A stretch of 64,000 nucleotides of DNA. Origin: Casuarina equisetifolia (Eukaryota > Streptophyta > Magnoliopsida > Fagales > Casuarinaceae). Location: positions 24,765,580-24,829,579 of the forward strand of contig CM052355.1 in NCBI GenBank assembly GCA_028551475.1. Reading direction: 5' to 3'. The notes under the pieces are model-generated. The model made no database searches, was not told where the DNA came from, and worked only from the letters and a program-made list of their open reading frames with translations. The translations under genes were made by a program, and so were the position numbers. Shown here one piece after another: positions 35,901-48,433 of this stretch (positions are counted from its first letter, which is position 1; every line of letters starts with the position of its first letter).

Positions 35901-37217
35901 CATGATGGCGTGGTACTCCTTTCGCCAAATTCTAAAGAGAGAATTATGCATGGCATGTAATCATCACAAATCATGTCAAGACGTCACTGTGTCACAAGCA
36001 TAGGAACAGGAGTTTCACGCTTATTTTGCTTTTGGCATGCTGCAAGTGGTTTAAATTAATATTTTCTCGTCACAAATCATAGGAACTGATCTCGGCCAGC
36101 CCCACCTTCATACTTGTGTTGACCCCCCACCTCAACGTTGGCTCAAAAGCAGACAGGCAGCACCAAATGTGGAGTCTTGCTACTTGTTTTTCCTCGCTAT
36201 CACATGGGTTTTATAGAAGCAAAGGATTCCAACTGGGAAGTTATACTCTATACAACATATGGCAACCATTAAGTTTGGCGCTTTCTGTCGCCAATGCCCA
36301 ATGAAATTTCAGCCCTTCTGAATCCTTTTACAAAGTAATAAATATCATTAATGTATTCTTCCCAGAGATGCGGTGGAAAGTGTTTTGTCAAGTAAATATC
36401 CAACCAAGCATGCCTACCATTTGGAACATATCTTTGACTCAAAAGTTCGAGATAGTGAGTCGTTGACCCATTTGACTCGTGACCTGCACTGCTGCCCTTT
36501 ACAGTAGGAAGCATCGCCTTCATGCAATTCTCTCCCGGAACAATAAGAGGGATTTATTTTCTTCCTTAATATCTGGATTGTGAATGTGAGTAAACGTACT
36601 TTGTCAACTGACTTCAAAGGGGACGCGTGATTAGGATTTCACGAGGCTCGCTCTAGTTCTAGTTTATTTTGTACACCTGCAGTTGCCGGCAGGCTCCTAA
36701 AGTTCAAAACCCCGAGGGCCCTTCGAAGTCTAAGAATCACGGTAATGGCAAAACCTTATTTATTTATTTATTTATATCTTCTTGGTAACCACCAAAAAGA
36801 GAAGCAGAGAAAGGAAAGGGACCATGGAACCGAGATCTGTGCTCAGAGGCACCTAAGAAAACCGCGGTAAAATGGGAAAATCCAGCAGTCTCTCCACAAC
36901 AAGCAACTAGAACCCCCGCCGTCTTTGCAGGTTGCGAAACCAAGGAAACCCCAACTCATTAATGAAGATAATACATCGCACGAAAGAAATTTGTAGAACA
37001 GATTCGGGGCGTCAGGTATGAGATCGCAATCTACCGATGTATGTAATATAGTATTTTTTATTAACAGATAAAGATATTAAAGTCATCTTGTAATATATAT
37101 CCAAGAAGCACGAAAAAACTCTTTTAAGGTCCCTCACTGCGTCTTTTATCTCCGCCTTTTTGTCCCCGTTCCTTTCTGCTCCTTCTTCATCGCTTTATAG
37201 ATTCATTTTTTTTGTAA
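35901..37217. promoter_or_regulatory. SAP upstream region
   Basis: This is non-coding sequence before the SAP start codon. The last 80 bp are pyrimidine-rich (tctccgcctttttgtccccg...) and resemble a 5' leader. A short attta run is at about 36,754-36,772. A minus-strand ORF at about 36,269-36,523 has protein-like composition but no recognised domain. No second gene was called. Confidence 0.4.
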
Positions 37218-40200
37218 ATGTCTTCCCCCCCCTCTTCGCCTTCGTCTTCGGCTCCCCAAAGAAGCGCTAGGGCGAGAAGGGGTGGTGATTTTGAAGAGCC
37301 ATCATCGTCTCGCCGACGTTCGGTTAATGAGGTTTGGCCAGAACCTTTTGTTGAAGCTCTAGCTGCCCAAGTTGCCATTGACGCTTCTCAAACTGCTGGT
37401 CGTCTTGCAGCCGCTCCTGCCCTCGCCAATGTATTTCAGGTACTTTCATTAAGAGCACCCCCCATCGAATATTGCTATTCATGAAGATATGAAGGAGCTT
37501 TGAACGAGAATTCCTGATTTAGATTTGTTTGTGATGCCAGATAGTTGACATTGTGAATGGTCATTTGCATCCTTTAAAATATTGGTGTAGCACTAGCAAC
37601 ATATTCACAAAATTGGAAGACAGATTGCCTTGTTTCCACCCCTCTTAAAGGAAGAAGAGTGCTTTTGCTCCCAGAATGGATAACTTATTATCTAGTCAAA
37701 GTGCCTGCCAAATATGTTCTGAAAACGCATAGTTTAGAATTTGATTCTGTTCCCTTTGTGTATAATTTCAAGCGAAATCTAGTCAATAGGAGGATCTGAA
37801 TGTCGAGATAATAATGCGCATAAGCATCCGAGAAGAAACTGTTTTCTGAAAGTGTTTGCTTTTTGGAAGGTCATTTTCTAAGAAAATCATGTCCCTTTCA
37901 GAATGTGTGGTTTCTTCTGGGCAAAAACTAGTTTCTCCCCTCCCAGCACTTTAGAAATGTCTATATTTGGACCACCTTTCCTCATCTATTGGAAGGGCTT
38001 GTTTCACATGGGATTTCCTTTTCCCTTTATTGGCATGAATATCACTAATGCTTTGAAAATTCTCCCAACTTTTGACTGAACTTTCTTATCCCCTTACAAA
38101 ATTTATGGGATGCCTTTTTGAGCTTCTAATATTTAAGCATTGATAAAGAGCCACAGTACATGTGAAACTTACTTTTTTAACTTGGCGGTGTTGGGAATCA
38201 TGTAGCATGATTTAAGGAGGGTATTCAATTTTTGCTTCTCCCCCTTTTACCTTCCTCGTGTAAATCTCACATTTCTGAATTTAGATGGCATTTCGTGTGC
38301 TGGAATATTACGTTTTCATGTTATATAGATTTTCTTTGTTTTAATTTTATCTTTCTATGGCAAGTTGAGCCACGCGTGTAAAAGCCTCGGGGATGAGCAT
38401 TAAGAATAACAAAAGTGGGAGTCTGACAAAAAGTTTAATATGGAAAATTTATACAAGATCGTTAAGATTCTGCAATTAGTAAAATTGGGTTTCAGTTAAA
38501 CTATAGATCTAAAAGGTGTTGGTACTAGTGGCATCAGTCAAAGGCATGCATGTGCTCAGAGCCAAAAGCATGTGGAGCCCTACGCTGATTTACGAGTTGA
38601 TGTCTCCTCTGGGCACCACAGGAGATAAGATCTTATTACAAAGTAGACGGCCTCACACTCTTTTTTATTTTTTTTTTTATTTTTTTTGTGGTTTGTTTCT
38701 TTTGGTAAGAAGGGCATGAGACACAAAAGATTGCGAGTGAGCGGAAAAAACCAAAAACAAACAAGTTGAGGAAATTTGTGGCTCTATGTTATGTTGAGGT
38801 AGGTAGTCAAAGATGGCAGAGAAAGGGGAGGTCAAGTAGAGCAGAGATGGGGTCATCGGGGAATAAAGCTGCGCTGCTTTTAACGAGACAGGCCTTCGGC
38901 TGGCGTTCTCTTGGAAATGAAAGACAGATTCGTGGGAAACAACGAACATGAATATTTATAAGCTTTTTACCAGTTATATAATGCATTGACCACTAGATGT
39001 TGTGTTCCTGTCCTTTCTTGGGCAAATAACAACCATTTTAACATGTTTTGTGATGACTTGCTTGCTGTTGGTTCTTGCTGTTGTTGTCGCTGTAGTTGTC
39101 GTATCTGGTTTTCCCTTGTTGCCAAACTCATGGTCCGGCACCTTCATGCTAAGTGTTCGCAGTGGGTGGTTCCACGTATTCGGTACAGCAACCTGTAGTC
39201 GCTGTCACCGTCTTGCTGAAATTGCCGGGAATCGATGCTGCTCTGGCAGCGTCAGTGCCCCACTTTGTCACTTCATTCTTGTGCATCTCTCCCATCAGAG
39301 ATTGTACCAGGTGTACCTCCCCTCGGGACCTGGATCGAGGAATTATAAAGATGGGAAGGACTCGGACCGCTCTACCCGAGACAGACTCGATTCAATGCTG
39401 AAAACACCGCATGCCCCGGGAGAAAAAGAAAAAAACTTCTTTTCTTAGGCCTGCCACTGTCGTCTCTACTGCACCTACACACGATCTCTCTATTCCCCAG
39501 TGTCTCGTACCTCGCAACTCTGCCTGCCTCCCATTTCTGGCTCCCCCTTCCAAGTCTCTCCCTACTACCAAAGCTATTAACGCATGGCTTCCACTGGTGG
39601 CTTGGGCTTGCCTATAATGTACGTCAGAATGCTGATTGAGGACCCAATCACATGCTGGCATCCCTATTTTTCTCTCGCTCTTTTCCTTTTCTTCTTTTGT
39701 AGTTTTTCTATTTGTTCTTTTCCTTCGGCGCTTCATTATCTGAACCTTTTTTATTAGAACCTTGGACCTACCTCGTCCATAGCCATCCGTACGCTAACCT
39801 AAACAATGGGCTGCACTTGCTTCTCTCTTCTTCGTTAGCACTAGTTAGCTTTAAAAGCTGACCCAGCTGCGTCCAAGCTCTTGTGTTTTATTTATGTCTT
39901 TCCAGTGAGTAATATGTCCAAAATACTATGGATATCAGTACCTAGCTTTTATCATGCTTTTCAATTCTGTAAATTCCTCCCAACGTGGATTTTCTGTGGG
40001 CTTGCAGGTTTGTTCAACGTGGCGAGCCGTCTCCCGCTCCAGTCCCTTATGGCAGCGCCTCACGAACCGCATCTGGGACCGAACCCAACTCCTCCGGGGA
40101 ACGTGGCGGGACGAGTTCACGTACTGGCATAGGACGGCCCGGAACTTCCGCACGGGCAGCTCGTCGCACACCTCGCTGAACATCTTCAACCTGTACGACG

Positions 40201-41144
40201 TGGACGACCCTGACGGACACACATGCCGCTGCATCACTCTCTCCGACCGCCACGTCGCGTGCGGGTTTGCCGACGGGGTGGTCCGTCTTTTCGACATCGA
40301 GACTCTCGACCACGTCAGAACGTTCCGGTCCCCCCCGCAGAACCGTCTTGGCCGGTTCTCCGGAGCAGTGTCGGGGATCGTCCTAACCAGCGACTCCAGA
40401 GTAGTCTTTGCTACGCTAGACGGAAACATCCACGTGGCCATCATAAATGGGCCTGCGCCTGCAGCGGCCCATCCGCGGAGGGCTTATGTGGGTGACGTGG
40501 TGCAGGACGGAGCATTGGTGGACTTCACGGGCTGCGACCGGTGGTGGGTCGGCCTGTATGCGGGGGCGCCAGGCCGGGCCTTCCACATATGGAACGGAGT
40601 GACGGAGGAGCTGGTGTACGTGGGCGGGTCGCTGACAGACCAGGAAGCGGTGATGGGTTGGCATATGCTGACCGAGGCGACGGAGTTGGTAGGCAGGGTG
40701 CGGGTCACAAACCAGGAACTGGCAGTGGCGTGCACAAGCTCAAGGGTGATCGTTTTTGACCTGAGGAACCCAGAGATAACAGAAGGGGAGGATGAGGTGT
40801 ACAGTAGAGGCCTAGTGGTGGCGTCGATGGACGTAGGCGACGAGGCGTATGCTAGGGTGGACGGGCGTGGGCGCGGCAGCGTGCGCAGGGTGAGGACGAG
40901 GGAAGAGATTTGTTGGTTCAATGTGGGGGTGAGGGGCGGGGGGTTGATGGGGTGCATGAATAGGGTGTGCTTTCTGATGTGCGCTGGAGGAGCGATAAGG
41001 GTCTGGGGAGCGGAGCGCCGCGAGCGCGTTCTTTACACCTTTGGGGAGAGAGTGGGGATCCTCAGCGCTTTTGTGGCGAATGACAGACACGTGGCGGCGA
41101 CTAGTGAGACGACGTTACACCTGTGGGATTTCGGTGCCGACTAG
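37218..41144 (+). CDS. SAP: STERILE APETALA (SAP), F-box-like/WD-like regulator
   Basis: Two exons, 37218-37439 and 40008-41144, join in phase 0 to give 452 aa. The intron is 2,568 bp. The exon 1 product (VNEVWPEPFVEALAAQVAID...LAAAPALANVFQ) runs into VCSTWRAVSRSSPLWQRLTN in exon 2, the F-box-like segment at about residues 37-95. A C-terminal half of degenerate WD40-type repeats ends HLWDFGAD. The whole matches Arabidopsis SAP in order and length. SAP is needed for flower and ovule development; later work describes it as an SCF F-box subunit that promotes organ growth by destabilising PPD proteins in the nucleus. Exon 2 is strikingly GC-rich compared with all surrounding DNA, while its protein is well conserved. 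Confidence 0.95.
37440..40007 (+). other. long intron of SAP
   Basis: The donor (CAG|GTACTT) and acceptor (CTTGCAG|GTTTG) are both canonical. The intron contains T-rich low-complexity DNA near 38,660-38,690 and a more GC-rich block at about 39,000-39,620 with ORFs up to 148 aa. None of these has a domain I recognise, and they are probably not genes. Confidence 0.85.
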
Positions 41145-43799
41145 AGTCGAGACGCGCATGGAAAAGCGTTGGGGACGCAATTCTGGGGACTTTTAGGTTG
41201 GGACCGAAAGGGTTAATTGTTTTCATTTTCTACTTCTCAGGCGAGATGGTGGGGGTTGCCGGAGTTGTAGCTTTCCTTCATAGTTTGTATGGTTTCTATT
41301 TAATTGATATTTTTCTGCTCCCGGAAATATGCCGGTCTAAATTTTTCTGCTCCTCAGGGCGTCAACGTTTGCTGCCACAACAACTTGCTGTGACGGCCTT
41401 CGGCGTGGTCCAACCTGTTTTGACGCATTTTGTCGCTATAACAAGAAATTTCCTACATAATAATAGTGTCAAAAGCTTTGAGGAGCTTAAACCCAAAAAT
41501 TCAAAGCTTAGGATCATCACAAATCAAGCAAACCCACTAGACATGTTCAAATTCATAAACATTGGGTCACGTTTGGATCCTATAATTGAAAATAGATATC
41601 AAAGCTTTACCTATAGTTAATACTAAGCTCAAATTAATGAATCATTAGTTTTCAAATTCAGAATTAATCTTGAATTCAACTAGACATTAGTGGTCAACCC
41701 ATTTTAAATGTTCCTTCAAATTAATGGATTCTCAATTTCTAATTCAAGAACTGATTTTCAATTCAAATGGGTAATAAATTTGAATTATAAAGAGTTGTAT
41801 ATTTGAATTCAAAAAATATGGTCCTTGTATATATAACTAGGACATTGTGTAAAGAAAGTCTAAAAAACAAAAATATTTTTTGTACAAGTAAAGCACATTT
41901 GTTCTTCATTTAAATACCTTTTATTTCTTTTGATTCTTTTGATTCTCATGCGTTATCAAAATTGTTTAACACAAGTCTAATTTAATGGCTTTGGCCCTTC
42001 AATAATGTTAGACCCTTAATGAGTGACACAATCCTACTAATGTAAGTGTCTCTCTTAATTTGGTGTGCTATGTAGAGATTTTCGTAAGCCCCCCAATTAT
42101 GGAAACTAAGAAAAAGATGCATTTCTACTTCTTCATCTAAATCACATGAAAGGTATACATTTTGGATGTCTATCTAATGCATATACAAATGCAAATTATT
42201 GCCAAAGCTATCACAAGGTGGACAATAATCAATTTCATGACCAACAAAAAAGTGTCTAGAAGTCAACATCCTCTCATTGACTAGATCTATTTGCTTCAAG
42301 CCTAGTCTTATAATGTTCTCTAGTATCATTAGCACCATATTTGACCTTCTAAACCTATTTATAGTTAAAAGGTTCACATCATGAGAGAAGTAATTGCATC
42401 TCAAGTGCATCTCAAGTGCTATTGGCCTTAATGGCCTGAAAGCTCTATCCACAGCCTTGATTCATTGTGTATCCAATAAACAAATAAATAAAGGCAACAA
42501 AGTATTGACAAGGAGAGATGAACAAGGTGAACAAGATGAGAGATGAGAAATAAGGGCTCTCAAATAGCAAGGTGGCATCGGATGATGGGAGAATAGGACA
42601 TAGATAATTAATGGTCCATATTGAGGGCCGAGAGTTACAAACAAGTGACAACAAACAAAATAAGACAGTCTGAATTGGGCTTTCATAAATTCAAAAAATA
42701 TTTGTCAGCCGTTTCTTTTTTTAAAGTGTAAGTAGTTTTTTATTATGAAAAATAGATGACTAAGCATAACTAGACTTGTTAAGTTTAAACATGTTATTTG
42801 AATTTCAACTCGGGTTTCTTTTTAAAGAATTCTTCAACATTGTCGTAAAATAGCTAAAAGCTTGTATGTCTATTGGGATAATTCCCTAGTTTTGAATATG
42901 CTAATTTTATAAATGGTTACCGATTGAATCAAGTTTAATCAGAAGTTTTGTATGTTAATGGTATTTCAAATGATTTTCTAAATGGTTTGTATATGAATAT
43001 ACAAAATAACTAAATCAAATCATAGATTTAAAACAGGCAAAAGAGATAGAGTGAGAGTAATTCACACACAAGCATTTCAGTGGTTCGGTCCAAATTTCTT
43101 AAAAAACAGCTACATTCACTTTCCCTCTAAGCCAACAATTCAAGTTCTCTTTCACCGTCACAATCCATCACGATTACAAAGAAATGAACCCAATCTACCA
43201 CCCTAGTTTTCTACTGCAACATAATTGAACAATCTCATGCCTTCAACACATCATAACCTTAATAACAAGCTGAGGGATACAATCATAGGCTTAATCGACC
43301 AGGTAGGATTGTAGGTTTCCAAGCGACCCAAGAATGGGGGTTGAATTGACTATCTTCTAATTTTTTATTCTTAAAATGACGAACTTGTGCAGTTTCTTGT
43401 TTTCGTGTCGGGCTTAAATGATTTGCTTGATTAGTAAGATATGGCCGATTGCGTATGTTTTTGGTTTGATGTTTATTTTGGTTGCTAATTAGATTGTGTG
43501 AATTACTACATCGAAGAAGAATATAAAGTTACCCATTGAGTACTGCAATATGCAATAATCAATTTGACAGTTTAGCATGTACGAAAAGAAATAAAGCAGA
43601 AAGGCAAATCAAACACAGTATCCACTTTTAAAGTAGTTCAGATCAAAGACCAATTTGATCCAATGTCTACCTCCTTTAGTTGTCGCTTCCTCTTTCAATT
43701 TGAAGTTCCCAATACGTGATTCAATTTTCCTCGAGAACGTCACGGGTTGAAGAGGATTTCTCTTTCATAGTGAACGGAAATCACTAGTAGAATTCATGG
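41145..43799. other. SAP 3' flank and AT-rich intergenic DNA
   Basis: After the SAP stop, UTR-like sequence runs to about 41,450. From 41,560 (gggtcacgtttggatcc) to about 41,830 the sequence is full of attcaaat/attaat words and resembles a small non-autonomous element, but no matching terminal inverted repeat was found. The stretch at about 43,060-43,200 resembles old LTR-element flank. No gene was seen. Confidence 0.4.
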
Positions 43800-45267
43800 G
43801 TGGCACCTACGTGGCAGTTTAGGTCAACAGCCGAGGAGTATGGATTGAAGGCCAACAATTTGGATTCTAAACAGTTTGAAGAAACTAGCAAGGGAGCACA
43901 AGAATCATTAGGCAGGACTTCGTGTGAAGCAAAAGTCAAAAGTTTACTTCAGCTTTGCTGTAATTACCCTGTTAATCAAAGTTCAGTTTCAAGAGCTACT
44001 TTGCTCTCCCCCTTTGCTGTGTTATCTGAGTTTCTTACTTGAGTTTGCCTTGCTGTTTGATTGGGCTTGTGCGTGAGCATCAATCTTAAGAATACAACAG
44101 GACCGACTTTGACTCTGTGTGGACCGTCATCATCCATCTTGCAGAGGAGAAGTCTCCAATAGAAAAAGCTAACGACATGCATTATTCTGCAGATATTCGT
44201 AGTACAAACACCACCCATAAAAAAGAAAAAGACGAAATTTAATACGAAGTCAGACCGGTAAGGATAGTTTCTGCATCAATACTACCCATTTCCACAGAAT
44301 ATGAAATCCCCGTTTCTTGTCTGCTTTCCTCTATAATGATTTCAAAAACATGTAACTATCGATTCCACTGTGCTCCCCAAACAAATGTGAGAGGTTCATG
44401 TATTTATTCATGCAGTGGAATAGCGCAGAGGGGTAAGCACTTAAGAAATAGTTTAGCTTCTAGGGTCTCATTCTTTAACGCCTCAAACATCTTGGTCTTC
44501 CGTTCCACACTTGTGCTTGCTTGATAAGTGGAACAATATTGAATCAAACAAAGAAAAAATGGGCAAACAATTACAAAGTCTGAAGTGTTGGAGAGTTGAA
44601 TATGTCTGCTATCCAATGTGGAAGAAGTCTCCAATTGGATCCCAACGAAACGCATCTTGTTGAAGGGAATTCTCTAATTGAGTAGCAACGAACAAGAATG
44701 CTCCCACGGGGAAGATGAGAAACCATCGCCAACCAGGTTGCATATATTTAGAGATATTTCTATTGTTCTAAAGATATGGATGCAAAAAAAAAAAGAAGAA
44801 CTAATTAAGAAGTCAGACCTCCCTTGATTGACCCCTAACTCCTTCAAGGAGATTATTGACTTATTTTGTTCCGTGGGATCATTGAGACCCCTAGTATTCC
44901 AGCAGAAAAAATACAAAAGCCAAAAGAAGGGAAGTTACTAACCTGGACCTCCTTCATGAAAATCTTATGAAGCACACTTGTAATTTGCAACCTTAATGTA
45001 GGATATCTTGCTTCAAGTAAGGGATAATTATAAGTGCTTTCATTAGGGGGAAAAAAATAGAACATATACGGCTTGCTTTAGTTTTGGCCTCAAATTGAAA
45101 AATGCAATTGCAACTAGAGGCTAGGTGTTTAAAGTTACAAGGTGACAACAGCTACAGGAAGAAGTCAACTACAGTGACATAACCCTTATAACTTAAATGG
45201 AAAGCTTAGGTGCATCAACCATAGCAGTTACCTCCAATGCTTTCTTGTCATATTCAGCACCAAAGCT
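43800..45267. other. intergenic, no gene seen
   Basis: Several ORFs of 60-83 aa occur on both strands without recognisable domains. The segment nearest 45,267 leads into the PPR-derived repeat array. Confidence 0.45.
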
Positions 45268-45955
45268 GACGGTTTTGGATTTGTCAAGGCCTGTTGCATA
45301 AGACATCTTGCTTTCATCTCACTGCATAACATCTTTGCCACTTGACTTTTTCCACAGTGGTTTAAGCCCACTGCAAATCTCAGATAAGCTTGGATTCGTC
45401 AAAGCCTGCTGGCATAAGAAGTTTTGCTTCCATTTCACTGCATAACATCTTTGCCACTTGACTTTTTCCACAGTAGCAAAGCCCACTGAAAAATTCAGAT
45501 AAGCTTGGATTTGTCAAAGCCTGCTGGCATAAGACGTCTTGCTTCCATCTCACTGGAAAAATCTTCGCCACTTGACTTGATCAAGCGGCAAAGCCCACTG
45601 CAAATCTCAGATAAGTTTGGGTTTGTCAAAGCCTGCTGCCATAAGACCGTCTTGCTTCCATCTCACTGCATTTCATCTTTGCCACTTGACTTTTTCCACA
45701 GTGGCAAAGCTCAATGCAAAGCTCAGATAAATTTGGATTTGTCAAAGCCTGCTGCCATAAGACCGTCTTGCTTCCATCTCACTGCATTACATCTTTGCCA
45801 CTTGACTATTTCCACAGCGGCAAAGCTCAATGCGAAGCTCAGATAAGTTTGGATTTGTCAAAGCCAGATGGCATAAGACGTCTTGCTTCCATCTCACTGC
45901 ATAACATCTTTGCCACTTGACTTTTTCCACAGTGACAAAGCCCACTGCATATCTC
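45268..45955 (-). repeat. six tandem copies of the PPR gene's terminal segment
   Basis: Units of 112-116 bp start at about 45,268, 45,382, 45,497, 45,609, 45,725 and 45,841. Each contains, on the minus strand, the sequence for the end of the PPR protein (CGKSQVAKMLCSEMEA... then GFD-SKLI and a TGA). Only the unit at 45,841-45,955 is part of the intact reading frame. The gene's stop codon sits at the junction with the next unit, so five copies lie downstream in the presumed 3'UTR. They have drifted by substitutions and 1-3 bp indels. Confidence 0.9.
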
Positions 45956-47419
45956 AGATAAGCTGCCAGAATCAGGAGCCATAGATCTCTGAAACATTTC
46001 CCTTAAGATTTGGATTGCTCCATCAAAGTCCTCATTTTTGCAAAAGGTTGATATCAACATCTTGAAAGTTTGTTCATTTGGATGGCAACCACTCTTTACC
46101 ATGATTTTATATATCTCAAAGGCACGCTCGGAGTTCTTTCTCACGCACTGCCCTAGAATAAGGGAAGAAAACGTTGAGGAATTTGGTACTAACTTCTCTT
46201 TATCAAGTTCCTTAACCAGATATGCCGCTTTCTTTGTCTTACCCATCTTGCATAGTCCGAGTATCAAGGCATTATATGTTAAAATATCAGCCTTAACTTG
46301 ATTCCTTAGCATCTCATCAAAAATCTTGCTTCCCATCTCAGTATTACCCACTTGGCTATACCCATTTATCAAGGAATTGTAGGTCACAGTATTGGGAGTA
46401 ATATTCATGGATTTCATATCCACGAAAACCTTATTAGCTTGAGGTAATTTGCCTTCCTTGCAAAATCCATGAATAAGTGTGTTAAATGTAACCACGTCCT
46501 GGTGCACCCCATTCCTTTCCATAGAGTTTTTAAGCTTTACCGCAGAGCTCAATAGACCTTTACTGCAATGTCCTGCAATTAGAGTGTTATAAGATGCAGT
46601 ATTCGGTTTAAAACCCATGGTCTCCATCTCCCTAAACACCTCAACAGCCTTCTCTAACTTTCCCAATTTACAGTAAGCACACATGACCATATTAAGAGTA
46701 AAAAGATTTGGTGAAATCCCGTGACGGCGAATTTCTCTATAGAATGCCAAAGCAACATCCATCCTGTGCAAATTGAGCAAAGAACTCAAGTAGGCATTGC
46801 ACGATTCAATAGTAGGAAAAAACCCATAATTCTTCATTCGACAAAAAGTATCCGTGGCGTTCCTTAATTTCTTCATATGCGCAAAGGCTTTGAAAAGTGA
46901 GTCAAAAACACGAGGTGAAGAATCACAAAGGCGATATGACTGAAGCATTTCTTCAAACAGATTGGAGGATACGTCGATCGAGCGAGATACAAGGACGCTC
47001 CTCAAAATGGACTCGGCCGACTTGAATTTCCGGTTTTTGGTGAGGATATGGAGGATTATCGAATGGGCTTCCGGGGTATGGCAACTGGGTTTTTGAATTC
47101 CAACCCAGTTGAAAAACTCAAGGGAAAGAACATAGTCCTTCTGAGTCTTGAGCAGTATATGTTTCACTCGGAGTGGCGTTAGACCGGTTGAGAAAGAACT
47201 GAGCTTGGGCCAGTCAGAGTGAATTAGGTGGCTGTATGCAACATTTATGAAATCAAGGTCCTGACCCCTGGGTTCAGGGATTGCCCGGTGGGGTATTGGA
47301 GTTGGCTTCCACTTCCTTCTTTCCAAAATCCCAGGACTTGGGGGTTTTCCATGTGCGGGAGTTTGGGTTAAAGAATTAAGCAAAGTCGAAAATCGACGGA
47401 ATGGAGAACAGTTATTCAT
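45839..47419 (-). CDS. P-class pentatricopeptide repeat protein, probably mitochondrial
   Basis: One exon encodes 526 aa. Ten consecutive 35-residue PPR units run from about residue 171 to 520 (for example TYNSLINGYSQVGNTEMGSK, TFNTLIHGFCKEGKLPQANK). There is no E or DYW extension, so this is the P class, which binds specific organelle RNAs to stabilise, process or help translate them. The N-terminus is Arg/Ser-rich with few acidic residues (MNNCSPFRRFSTLLNSL), consistent with a mitochondrial presequence. From memory it most resembles Arabidopsis At4g26680. Most plant PPR genes lack introns, as here. The terminal half-repeat is duplicated downstream, so the present stop may not be the ancestral one. 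Confidence 0.9.
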   Translation of the reverse strand: MNNCSPFRRFSTLLNSLTQTPAHGKPPSPGILERRKWKPTPIPHRAIPEPRGQDLDFINVAYSHLIHSDWPKLSSFSTGLTPLRVKHILLKTQKDYVLSLEFFNWVGIQKPSCHTPEAHSIILHILTKNRKFKSAESILRSVLVSRSIDVSSNLFEEMLQSYRLCDSSPRVFDSLFKAFAHMKKLRNATDTFCRMKNYGFFPTIESCNAYLSSLLNLHRMDVALAFYREIRRHGISPNLFTLNMVMCAYCKLGKLEKAVEVFREMETMGFKPNTASYNTLIAGHCSKGLLSSAVKLKNSMERNGVHQDVVTFNTLIHGFCKEGKLPQANKVFVDMKSMNITPNTVTYNSLINGYSQVGNTEMGSKIFDEMLRNQVKADILTYNALILGLCKMGKTKKAAYLVKELDKEKLVPNSSTFSSLILGQCVRKNSERAFEIYKIMVKSGCHPNEQTFKMLISTFCKNEDFDGAIQILREMFQRSMAPDSGSLSEICSGLCHCGKSQVAKMLCSEMEARRLMPSGFDKSKLI

Positions 47420-48433
47420 AATTTCCTCAAATGATGTTTATTCAAAATGAATTTCCCTTCGGCACGCGAACAAGCCAAAAAAGCTGGGTGCATGACCAAT
47501 GAAATCGAACTGGCTTGTGTCGGGAACAATGGGACTAACCTTGTTTAAAAGCAGAGAACGAAGAGATGCGGCTTTTGAACCCCACTTGGCTGTGTTCTAA
47601 ATCTGAACCAGAGCGTAGAGACGACCACAGAGCATGGCGAGTTGTGTCATGCTTTCTTCCATCAACGTGCTAAGTGGACACTGATCCAAGCATGTGCATG
47701 TGTCAACCAAATAGCCCCTGAATACCATTGGGAACCTTTGTCGAACACCTAAAAAAGGAACTCATCTCAATTGGGCTAGGCTAATTTCCCAGGTTTAGGC
47801 CCACTATCATCGGCTCTAGGTCCAAGTACCACCCTTTTTACTGAACGTCTGTTGACATGCAGAGTTGATCCAACGGTCAATGGGGCAATCTCCATCTAAC
47901 ATAAATCAGTCTGTCCACTAATATGATAGCGAGAGTGTTACAATTAATTTAATGGGTATTATTTTGATGGAAATCCTTTTTACAAAGATAAAATAAAATA
48001 AAATAAAATAAAATAAGTAAGCACGCAACCTCATTCCCTTTCCACTTTGATGACGGAGGTTTATCATGACAACGGTGTCCAAGCCACAAACTTCGATCAT
48101 ACTTAGATGTCTTCATCATTTTGTCCTTCAACCAAATTCTAAAATATTAGAGCCACTTTTATTTTCCCTTTAATTATGTCCATTTCGTATAGACATAGGA
48201 AGCTTAACCACTTGGTTATCTATCCAAGATTTGTGATTAAGATTTCAGATTGAAAGGTACCACATAAGGTGAGCACTAAGAAGGGAGACTTCATATCGAG
48301 TTTGACATCCCGACATAGTAAGCAACGTTGTAAGTACCAAATTATAATATCACGGTCAATTTGTTGATCATACCCATGCGTAACACCTTAAAAGTTTTGG
48401 ACAACAAAATCTTACGTAGGAGAGAAAAGTACT
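47420..48433. other. PPR upstream region and intergenic DNA
   Basis: This is the presumed promoter of the minus-strand PPR gene and non-coding sequence beyond it. It contains the AAAAT simple repeat at about 47,989-48,016. No gene was seen. Confidence 0.45.
47989..48016. repeat. (AAAAT)n pentanucleotide microsatellite
   Basis: About five and a half perfect ATAAA units. Confidence 0.92.

Noticed and set aside
39002-39448. 148-aa ORF in the SAP intron
   Set aside because: No recognisable domain, overlapped by other ORFs of similar length in a locally GC-richer intron; SAP splices cleanly across it.
40484-40957. Antisense ORFs over SAP exon 2
   Set aside because: Side-effect of high GC in the sense exon. 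The sense frame matches the SAP family throughout.
41560-41830. MITE with a gggtcacgtttggat end
   Set aside because: No matching terminal inverted repeat could be found downstream.
44410-44450. tRNA-like stretch (gcgcagaggggtaagcac)
   Set aside because: No T-arm GGTTCGA sequence or closing acceptor stem follows. No tRNA or rRNA gene was seen anywhere in the window.
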